IMG/VR virus record: IMGVR_UViG_3300025083_000178
Coordinates: 1-27,473 of that record
DNA: 27,473 nt
DNA from: a virus
Strand: one strand, 5' to 3'
Each line of letters starts with the position of its first letter. The stretch's first letter is position 1. The position numbers were made by a program, and so were the translations under genes. This document shows, in pieces, positions 6,768-10,935 of this stretch. A model generated the notes under the pieces. It worked only from the letters and a program-made list of their open reading frames with translations, ran no database searches and had not been told where the DNA came from.

Positions 6768-7229
6768 CTATTTCGCACTTTTTTCTATTTCCTTTTGTAA
6801 GTTAGCCAGCGCCCTCCAAGCTACTTTAGCGGAGTGCCTAATGCCATCAGTATCAATCGTACCTGCTTCAAGTAAATGCCGAGATAGCGCATCTAATTCG
6901 TCTCCTGACTTGCTTCTATCCCACGCCAGAGGTTTATCAGGATTGTGTTGTTGCTGACCAGCGTAAGAGCAACGAGCAACTTCTCTTATTGCATCTGGAA
7001 AGTAATTCAATACCCCTGTAAAGATTGGAGTTTGCTTTCTGCTAAATTCAATAGGGGTTTCTGTGAATTCAATACCTTGATTGCTTTGCAATTCAATAGG
7101 GTTATCTGTGAATTTAACACCCCTGTTTACCTTAAATACACAGGCTTGATTTTCTTCTTGTTTATTGGGTATAGCTTCAATATCCCCTTCTTTATTCCAT
7201 TTATACATATATTTGCCTTTAAATATCAT
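6768..7229 (-). CDS. dATP/dGTP diphosphohydrolase-like protein (MazG-like all-alpha)
   Basis: This is the only clear leftward protein gene. Residues about 70-150 resemble the phage dATP/dGTP diphosphohydrolase family (formerly DUF5664), related to the all-alpha NTP pyrophosphatases. Visible are FPDAIREVARCSYAG, then DELDALSRHLLEAGTIDTDG (H118, D126, D128) and IRHSAKVAWRALANLQKE (H132). Such enzymes hydrolyse purine dNTPs, and some act in phages with modified purines. Residues 38-76 are not family-like: they are translated from a DNA repeat array (GVKFTDNPIEL, GIEFTETPIEF). The ATG at 7229 is only 5 nt past a TATATTTG box, so translation would be leaderless; the ATG at 7208, preceded by AAAGG, is an alternative start. 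Confidence 0.75.
   Translation of the reverse strand: MIFKGKYMYKWNKEGDIEAIPNKQEENQACVFKVNRGVKFTDNPIELQSNQGIEFTETPIEFSRKQTPIFTGVLNYFPDAIREVARCSYAGQQQHNPDKPLAWDRSKSGDELDALSRHLLEAGTIDTDGIRHSAKVAWRALANLQKEIEKSAK
7004..7126. repeat. Array A of AATTYAATA-CCC/GGG units inside a coding region
   Basis: Five degenerate units, all in the same orientation on the plus strand, begin near 7004, 7044, 7065, 7090 and 7112. Each has AATTCAATA or AATTTAACA followed by CCCC, GGGG, CC or GGG. Two of the gaps contain TNTCTGTG before the next unit. The array lies in the leftward gene and stays in frame, adding about 38 residues to the protein. The stretch GATTGCTTTGCAATTC at about 7079-7094 recurs almost exactly in array B. 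Confidence 0.75.
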
Positions 7230-7233
7230 GATG

Positions 7234-7241
7234 CAAATATA
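7234..7241 (-). promoter_or_regulatory. Leftward promoter -7 box for the diphosphohydrolase-like gene
   Basis: The minus strand reads TATATTTG, a full TAnnTTTG box, only 5 nt before the ATG at 7229. A good TTG -33 box at the right distance is missing; the phased TAAC repeats at 7260-7292 occupy that place. Confidence 0.5.
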
Positions 7242-7259
7242 TAAAATATTTTACAAATA

Positions 7260-7292
7260 CTTAACATTGGCTTAACATTGGGTAACATTAGG
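7260..7292 (+). promoter_or_regulatory. Phased 11-bp TAACATT array (operator candidate 1)
   Basis: Three tandem 11-mers, CTTAACATTGG, CTTAACATTGG and GTAACATTAGG, fill this interval exactly. The TAAC cores start at 7262, 7273 and 7284. The spacing of one helical turn puts all sites on one face of the DNA. The array lies between divergent promoters and covers the -33 box of the rightward one. Confidence 0.8.
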
Positions 7293-7305
7293 CTTCGTAT
7301 GTTTG
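7277..7305 (+). promoter_or_regulatory. Rightward promoter of accessory operon 1
   Basis: An ATTG -33 box at 7277-7280, 17 bp, then TATGTTTG at 7298-7305 (matches TAnnTTTG). The -33 box directly follows a TAAC core. The transcript would carry the small genes from 7334 to about 8569. Confidence 0.7.
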
Positions 7306-7333
7306 CATCGAACATAAAAATAAACACAATAAT

Positions 7334-7543
7334 ATGGAAATAAAGTATAGTAATAATGACTTTTTAGATTGGTATTTTAGTGGTTCAGACCAAGAAAAAG
7401 AGCAAATACTAATATCATTAGGTGAATGGGCTAAAGATATGTTAATGGAAAGTAAAAAATGTATAATTGACATACAAGCATTAAAAGACCAATGTAACAT
7501 GGATTTGTTCTATGAAGATATGGAATACTTAAAAACACATTAA
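7334..7543 (+). CDS. Small acidic protein, unknown (69 aa)
   Basis: This is the first gene of accessory operon 1. The product is acidic and rich in aromatic residues (NNDFLDWYFSGSDQEKEQIL, then GEWAKDMLMESKKCIIDIQA). It is preceded by an A-rich leader (aataaacacaataatATG), the start context shared by the small genes of this island. No domain is recognised. Small acidic early proteins of phages often bind host proteins, but nothing here shows a target. Confidence 0.65.
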   Translation: MEIKYSNNDFLDWYFSGSDQEKEQILISLGEWAKDMLMESKKCIIDIQALKDQCNMDLFYEDMEYLKTH

Positions 7544-7554
7544 AATAAACACAA

Positions 7555-7719
7555 ATGAATAAAGATGATTTAATAAACAAAATAACAGATAGGTGGACAG
7601 ACAATATATATCAAGATATTGTTGATATATTAGAAACCTATACTATTGCATACGACATTGAAGAAGAAGAAGAAATTGTCGATGCAGTAATTAGTAAGAT
7701 GATTAACATATATAAATAA
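7555..7719 (+). CDS. Small acidic protein, unknown (54 aa)
   Basis: The ATG at 7555 lies 11 bp after the previous stop and follows aataaacacaa, the repeated start context of this operon. The product is helical with a run of Glu residues (AYDIEEEEEIVDAVISKMIN). The frame is closed by TAA at 7717-7719, 6 bp before the next start. No motif is recognised; the coding call rests on the spacing and start context. Confidence 0.6.
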   Translation: MNKDDLINKITDRWTDNIYQDIVDILETYTIAYDIEEEEEIVDAVISKMINIYK

Positions 7720-7725
7720 ATACAA

Positions 7726-8226
7726 ATGGAAATACAAATTGAGTTCGGTGGTTTTTATGGCTACCACGATGATTACATAGTAGATAGATGCGACACATTA
7801 AGCATTGATACTGATGATATAAATTGGCATAGAACACTCGTTCATTATAGTGTAGCTTGGGTGCATAGGTTTACGGATATGACAGGAATAGAATTGTTTT
7901 TTATTGGACTAGACAGTCCACGATACTACAATTACCGCACCGATAATATTATGGCAAAAGTATTGCCTGATGTTGCTGAACACTTGATGACATATATAAA
8001 TGATGAATTTAAGCAATGGGCAAATCCACAATTAACTTCATGCAGCGGATTTCATTCATTCTATAATGGTATTGATGACTTAATAGAACGCAGTAAAGAT
8101 GATGATGATGATAAGGCTATCTTACTCGGAATGGTGTGCAATTACTTAATTGAAGTAATGGAGGTAAACGAAGATGTTTACGAATTAGAATATAATATAA
8201 TAGAGTTAAATGATAAAACAAAATAA
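7726..8226 (+). CDS. Conserved phage hypothetical protein (166 aa)
   Basis: This is the largest protein of the operon. It starts with a beta-rich FGGFYGYHDDYIVD segment and has a SPRYYNYRTDNIMAKVL block at residues about 63-80. Similar 'YNF/YNY-x-TDRI'-type blocks occur in phage proteins of unknown function, as far as I recall. The second half is acidic, with a DDDDDK run and a hydrophobic helix (AILLGMVCNYLIEVME). It has no catalytic motif I can name. The start follows aaataaatacaa, as with its neighbours, and it overlaps the longest form of the next frame by 17 nt. Confidence 0.75.
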   Translation: MEIQIEFGGFYGYHDDYIVDRCDTLSIDTDDINWHRTLVHYSVAWVHRFTDMTGIELFFIGLDSPRYYNYRTDNIMAKVLPDVAEHLMTYINDEFKQWANPQLTSCSGFHSFYNGIDDLIERSKDDDDDKAILLGMVCNYLIEVMEVNEDVYELEYNIIELNDKTK

Positions 8227-8227
8227 A

Positions 8228-8569
8228 ATGAATAACGAAGTTTTAACAGTATTGGAAAATTGCAAAGATTATATTGAGCAAATAAAAGATGATGCACTTG
8301 CAAAGCATTTAGTAAAGGAAATTTATAAAACAATAGAAAATGAACGTATCTGCAAAGATACTATATATATACATGAAACAATATCTCTACACCAATCAGA
8401 TGGAGAGTTATATGTTGAGTATGGCGATGTAGACCATTCTAAAATGCTTGTGTTTAATGTAGGTAATTTGTATAGCGATTTATCGCATTGGATACATTTA
8501 GTTAAGAAGGGAAATGCAGATATGCAAAAGATGTACGCAAATAATATAAAAAATTCAATAGATGATTAG
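8228..8569 (+). CDS. Small protein, unknown (113 aa)
   Basis: I chose ATG 8228 (MNNEVLTVLENCKDYIEQ) because it follows 'aaaataaa' just after the upstream stop, like other starts in this operon. An upstream in-frame ATG at 8210 would add six residues. The product is acidic, with ISLHQSDGELYVEYGDVDHS in its middle, and is probably an alpha/beta protein. No known family is recognised. Confidence 0.65.
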   Translation: MNNEVLTVLENCKDYIEQIKDDALAKHLVKEIYKTIENERICKDTIYIHETISLHQSDGELYVEYGDVDHSKMLVFNVGNLYSDLSHWIHLVKKGNADMQKMYANNIKNSIDD

Positions 8570-8621
8570 TTTAACAACAGGAATTTTATTTTTACTTACA
8601 CTTATATTGTTGTCAAGATAA
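8562..8621 (+). CDS. Possible 19-aa hydrophobic peptide
   Basis: An ATG overlapping the end of the previous gene opens a 20-codon frame for MISLTTGILFLLTLILLSR, a near-perfect single membrane helix with one Arg at the end. It resembles membrane toxin-like or phage micro-membrane peptides in composition only. It is too short for a confident call, and chance cannot be excluded. Confidence 0.25.
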   Translation: MISLTTGILFLLTLILLSR

Positions 8622-8719
8622 GCAATTCAATATATGATTGCTTCGCAATTCAATACCCCCTTCTGTAAATTTAATACCCTATGAATTTAATAGGGGTATG
8701 AATTTAATAGGGGGTGTAT
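8622..8719. repeat. Array B of AATTYAATA-CCC/GGG units (intergenic)
   Basis: Five units begin near 8625, 8647, 8668, 8683 and 8700. They run AATTCAATATATG, AATTCAATACCCCC, AATTTAATACCC, AATTTAATAGGGG and AATTTAATAGGGGG. Neighbouring CCC and GGG units form inverted repeats, for example ATACCC at 8674-8679 pairing with GGGTAT further on. A hairpin ATTGC-TTC-GCAAT lies between the first two. This intergenic stretch has no plus-strand gene up to 8953. Confidence 0.75.
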
Positions 8720-8794
8720 GCTTGGATTTTGGGTGTGTGGTATTCGCCCTACATGGTGTAGGAATAATCTGACGTTAAGGTGTGGATAGTCCAT
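8687..8794 (-). CDS. Possible 35-aa leaderless leftward ORF or leftward non-coding transcript
   Basis: A strong leftward promoter (-7 box at 8799-8806) places transcription start almost on the ATG at 8794. The frame gives 35 aa, rich in His and Pro (MDYPHLNVRLFLHHVGRIPH and so on), and ends inside repeat array B. The geometry TTTGCnnnATG is the same as at the leftward diphosphohydrolase-like gene (7229). The composition is odd and the end falls in a repeat, so a short regulatory RNA is equally possible. It contains a perfect hairpin (CCTACA/TGTAGG) at 8748-8762. Confidence 0.3.
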   Translation of the reverse strand: MDYPHLNVRLFLHHVGRIPHTQNPSIHPLLNSYPY

Positions 8795-8798
8795 TTTG

Positions 8799-8828
8799 CA
8801 AATATACAAAATTGTATGTTAACTCAAT
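8799..8828 (-). promoter_or_regulatory. Leftward promoter in the divergent control region
   Basis: On the minus strand, ATTG at 8828-8825 is followed after 18 bp by TATATTTG (8806-8799), a full -7 box. The -33 ATTG directly follows a TAAC core (8832-8829), as at the two rightward promoters of the island. Confidence 0.65.
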
Positions 8829-8887
8829 GTTAAATCTTTGCTTCATTTGGTAACAATTTGGTAACAATTTCTTAACATTGGCTTAAC
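8818..8887. promoter_or_regulatory. Phased 11-bp TAAC arrays in divergent orientation (operator candidate 2)
   Basis: On the plus strand, TAAC cores start at 8851, 8862, 8873 and 8884, exactly 11 bp apart, in units GGTAACAATTT (twice) and CTTAACATTGG (twice). On the minus strand, two more cores occupy 8832-8829 and 8821-8818, also 11 bp apart. Each set covers the -33 box of the promoter that points in its own direction. Confidence 0.8.
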
Positions 8888-8916
8888 ATTGGAAACAAAA
8901 AAACTTTGCATATTTG
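8888..8916 (+). promoter_or_regulatory. Rightward promoter of accessory operon 2
   Basis: An ATTG at 8888-8891, 17 bp, then CATATTTG at 8909-8916, one base off TAnnTTTG. The -33 box follows the TAAC core at 8884-8887, and the spacing equals that of the promoter at 7277-7305. It would transcribe the small genes from 8954 to 10157. Confidence 0.55.
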
Positions 8917-8953
8917 TACTAACAAAAACAAATAGTAATATAAATAAACAAAC

Positions 8954-9097
8954 ATGAAAACACAAAACACAAACAACAGAACAAACAAAGTAGTGAAAAT
9001 TATCGCCTTAACTATTGCAACAGTTTACAGTATTGCAACCGTTATCGGAGTAGCGTATATTCTACTTAACATCGATAAGGTTTCATTTAATTTCTAA
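8954..9097 (+). CDS. Small single-span membrane protein (47 aa)
   Basis: This is the first gene of accessory operon 2, with the A-rich start context aaataaacaaacATG. A polar Asn/Thr/Lys N-terminus of about 14 residues is followed by one membrane helix (IIALTIATVYSIATVIGVAY) and a short tail. Topology is probably N-in. It resembles other tiny phage membrane proteins in layout only. Function is unknown. Confidence 0.6.
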   Translation: MKTQNTNNRTNKVVKIIALTIATVYSIATVIGVAYILLNIDKVSFNF

Positions 9098-9101
9098 TAA
9101 C

Positions 9102-9197
9102 ATGAAGACAATTGACAAACTAACAAAAAAAGCGGTGCACCTACTTTTATATATTATACCGCTATATTTAGCCCTTCGCATAATATTAACACAATAA
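9102..9197 (+). CDS. Tiny membrane protein (31 aa)
   Basis: The ATG at 9102 lies 4 bp after the previous stop. A Lys-rich start (MKTIDKLTKKAVH) leads into one hydrophobic helix (LLLYIIPLYLALRIIL). It is a second tiny membrane protein next to the first, possibly acting together with it. The coding call is based on tight spacing and composition. Confidence 0.5.
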   Translation: MKTIDKLTKKAVHLLLYIIPLYLALRIILTQ

Positions 9198-9207
9198 AAC
9201 AAAACAA

Positions 9208-9375
9208 ATGGATTTCAAAATAGGGCAAACAATAGTATTTAAGGCATTAACAAGAGATAGCTATAAAAAAGCTACTCGAAAAATAAACGGCTCGCATAGG
9301 GGTTCCCCTACGGTTAAATATAATGGTTGGGATAAATTTGTCGTTCAGCCTTATGAAATAATAGAAATATATTAA
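9208..9375 (+). CDS. Small basic beta-rich protein (55 aa)
   Basis: The product starts MDFKIGQTIVFKALTRDSYK and ends with WDKFVVQPYEIIEIY. The pattern of short strands and a KIGQTIVF opening suggests a small SH3-like barrel, which is only a shape guess. The gene has the A-rich start context of its neighbours (aaaacaaATG). Confidence 0.6.
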   Translation: MDFKIGQTIVFKALTRDSYKKATRKINGSHRGSPTVKYNGWDKFVVQPYEIIEIY

Positions 9376-9394
9376 CACAATAAAACACATAAAC

Positions 9395-9673
9395 ATGAAA
9401 CAAACAAAGATAGTACAAATGTTAGGACGCACAGGTCGACCTGTTGCAAATCAATTTTTAATATTTACTAAAGAAGGTACATATTTTCAAAGCTATAAAA
9501 GTATCATTGCATTCAAGCCAAACGATGAAAGGCGCATTCAGTTAGACTCTTATTATTGGGATTATTCTGCTACGACTGGCAAATATCGAAACGATTTTCT
9601 TGGTGAAGGTATAGCCGACACACGTGCAAAGATAGAAAGCAAACAATACTTTTTAACTAACTTAAATAAATAA
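9395..9673 (+). CDS. Conserved small phage protein (92 aa), function unknown
   Basis: The 92 aa product has a recognisable block order: GRTGRPVANQFLIFT, GTYFQSYKSIIAF, LDSYYWDYSATTGKYRNDFL and DTRAKIESKQYFLTNLN. Proteins with this layout (N-Q-F, FQSY-x-S-I, YW-x-YS-x-TT-x-KYRN-x-FL) are common in phages and mobile elements of several bacterial groups to my knowledge, without a known function. It is the best conserved gene of accessory operon 2. Start context is A-rich (acataaacATG). Confidence 0.75.
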   Translation: MKQTKIVQMLGRTGRPVANQFLIFTKEGTYFQSYKSIIAFKPNDERRIQLDSYYWDYSATTGKYRNDFLGEGIADTRAKIESKQYFLTNLNK

Positions 9674-9674
9674 C

Positions 9675-9818
9675 ATGTACTATATAAACCATAAACACGA
9701 AGCATTTGGAACTGAAACAATAGATGAAGCCAAAACAAGAAAAGAAGCGTTATATCTACTTAATGAATACAGGTTAAGTGGTGGCAATTATTATATAAGT
9801 AAACGAGAAATATATTAA
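9675..9818 (+). CDS. Small protein, unknown (47 aa)
   Basis: The ATG overlaps nothing but starts 1 bp after the previous stop (taacATG). The product has a strand-helix-strand outline: YYINHKHEAFGTETIDEAKT, then RKEALYLLNEYRLSGGNYYI. This resembles small 'DEAKTRKEAL'-type phage proteins by outline only. The next gene starts 2 bp after its stop, so it lies in a compact series. Confidence 0.6.
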   Translation: MYYINHKHEAFGTETIDEAKTRKEALYLLNEYRLSGGNYYISKREIY

Positions 9819-9820
9819 AC

Positions 9821-10015
9821 ATGAAACCAAAACTATACACACAAAGAAACGAATTGACAAAATACGCATTGTGTTGTGGATACGCCCAAACAAGAAACAA
9901 TAAAACGTTAACGTTTATACACAACGTTTATAAGGTTGCATCATTATATGAGGTTAAGTATTTTGATACATTAAAGCAAGCAAGAAGATATTTGTACACA
10001 GGTAAAATAAATTAA
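9821..10015 (+). CDS. Small basic protein, unknown (64 aa)
   Basis: The product is basic, with YALCCGYAQTRNNKTLTFIH followed by NVYKVASLYEVKYFDTLKQA. Its last third (FDTLKQARRYLY) resembles the helix of its upstream neighbour (DEAKTRKEALYLL). The two may be distant relatives with a 'strand, then task-of-arranging helix' outline; this is a weak guess. It starts 2 bp after the stop of the previous gene. Confidence 0.6.
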   Translation: MKPKLYTQRNELTKYALCCGYAQTRNNKTLTFIHNVYKVASLYEVKYFDTLKQARRYLYTGKIN

Positions 10016-10016
10016 A

Positions 10017-10157
10017 ATGAATAGGAATATATTTGAAAATAATTTGCGGATAATTAAAGAAAGCAGGACAAAACAGGGCAAACAAATAAACCACTTGCAG
10101 GACAAAGATTTTATTAAGTGGCTGAATAATAACGGTTTGATTAAGTGGATAAAATAA
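10017..10157 (+). CDS. Small basic protein, unknown (46 aa)
   Basis: The ATG at 10017 is 1 bp after the previous stop. The product is basic and Asn-rich (NIFENNLRIIKESRTKQGKQ, then DFIKWLNNNGLIKWIK). It is the last gene before a clear terminator at 10203-10228 and so ends accessory operon 2. No family is recognised. Confidence 0.55.
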   Translation: MNRNIFENNLRIIKESRTKQGKQINHLQDKDFIKWLNNNGLIKWIK

Positions 10158-10202
10158 AAATAGGAGTAGAAGTATAGTTTTTTTAGTTTGTTTTGTTTAA
10201 AG

Positions 10203-10228
10203 GGGGTGCTATATGCACTCCTTTTTTT
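10203..10228 (+). terminator. Intrinsic terminator of accessory operon 2
   Basis: GGGGTGC at 10203-10209 pairs with GCACTCC at 10215-10221 (7 bp with one G-T pair, loop TATAT), followed directly by seven T residues at 10222-10228. Confidence 0.9.
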
Positions 10229-10247
10229 GTACCCATACCAAAAGAAT

Positions 10248-10302
10248 TAACAATAAATTAACACATATTATTTGTGTAGTATAAAAATTATTTGTATCTT
10301 TA
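10248..10302 (+). promoter_or_regulatory. Candidate promoter with two phased TAAC cores
   Basis: TAAC cores start at 10248 and 10259 (11 bp apart). A TTTG -33 box at 10271-10274 is followed after 20 bp by TATCTTTA (10295-10302), one base off TAnnTTTG. Here the repeats lie upstream of the -33 box instead of over it. Confidence 0.5.
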
Positions 10303-10380
10303 TTGGTTGGACTCTGACGGGGGTCCACCACTCATACCTTATATCTCCACTCTCTACCTACATAATCATTTCCACCTGCC

Positions 10381-10463
10381 ATTCAATTCAATAGGTATGA
10401 ATTTAATACCCTTACTTGTGAATCTAATACCCTTTTCGTATATTAGCTATGAATTTAATAGGT
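10381..10463. repeat. Array C of AATTYAATA-CCC/GG units
   Basis: Four units begin near 10386, 10400, 10422 and 10451: AATTCAATAGG, AATTTAATACCC, AATCTAATACCC and AATTTAATAGG. GGTAT-GAATTTA-ATACC near 10394-10410 is a perfect inverted repeat. The last unit runs straight into the start codon of the next gene. Confidence 0.7.
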
Positions 10464-10727
10464 ATGCCAAAACGTAAGATAAAACCAATTCCATTGCATT
10501 TACAAGACACCGACAAAGCTCGTAAAGCTATCTCTTGGGCGTTTAGAAGCTATTTAAGAGCATATCCCGTTCCAAGTGGGGATTTGTACCATATTGAAAT
10601 AGATAATGGCGTAAAACGCCTTAAATCGCCTGAAACGTACAAAAAAGAAGAATTGACTGATGCTTTGTGGCGCATATACATAAAATATTACGACAACCAT
10701 TTAGAAAAAGTAGGTTATGAATCATAA
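10464..10727 (+). CDS. Small basic phage protein, unknown (87 aa)
   Basis: I chose ATG 10464 (MPKRKIKPIPLHLQDTDKAR) because the five residues before it (MNLIG, from ATG 10449) are the translation of a repeat unit and look accidental. The protein continues KAISWAFRSYLRAYPVPSGD and LYHIEIDNGVKRLKSPETY, with a helical C-terminus. It is basic and may bind nucleic acid, which is a guess. It stands alone between a terminator and the late operon, with its own candidate promoter, so it could be a regulator. Confidence 0.65.
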   Translation: MPKRKIKPIPLHLQDTDKARKAISWAFRSYLRAYPVPSGDLYHIEIDNGVKRLKSPETYKKEELTDALWRIYIKYYDNHLEKVGYES

Positions 10728-10935
10728 CTGGTTACTCATGTTATTATATAATACATGTTATATTATTTATATAGAGTGCATCATGTTATTACTCTTTATG
10801 AAACATAACCTTCTTAAAATGCATATTAAGATACGATACATGTTATTATACATTAAGATATATATTATATATATGTGCCATACGGGCAGATGCATAATCA
10901 ATAAGTACATTTAAACAACCAATTATTATTTAGAT
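10728..10935. other. AT-rich leader of the virion operon with CATGTTAT repeats
   Basis: This 208-bp stretch contains four copies of CATGTTAT at 10737, 10754, 10782 and 10839, and a TGCC-ATACG-GGCA hairpin near 10877-10889. There is no host-type TAnnTTTG promoter with a TTG box. An open frame through it is low-complexity and is not a credible gene. It probably holds the late promoter for the tail module. Confidence 0.5.

Larger units (their letters stand above)
8622..8953. other. 332-bp intergenic control region
   Basis: No convincing plus-strand gene lies here. From left to right it holds repeat array B, a 6-bp perfect hairpin at 8748-8762, a leftward promoter, the divergent phased TAAC arrays, and the rightward promoter of accessory operon 2. 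Confidence 0.8.
10158..10463. other. 306-bp intergenic region with terminator, promoter and repeats
   Basis: No convincing gene. It holds a strong terminator (10203-10228), two phased TAAC cores (10248 and 10259), a candidate promoter (10271-10302), a hairpin at the predicted transcript start (10304-10330) and repeat array C (about 10381-10463). Confidence 0.75.

Noticed and set aside
8622-8719. CRISPR-like array
   Set aside because: Units are short (17-22 bp) and degenerate, gaps are not unique spacers of constant length, and no cas gene is present.
10292-10477. 61-codon open frame with TTG start
   Set aside because: It begins within the promoter -7 box and runs through the hairpin and repeat array C; its residues come from the repeat (NSIGMNLIPLLVNLIPF).
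10717-10914. 65-codon open frame rich in Ile, Leu, Met and Tyr
   Set aside because: It is the translation of AT-rich repeats (CATGTTAT), has low complexity, and lies in the leader of the tail operon. No start context or protein-like pattern.
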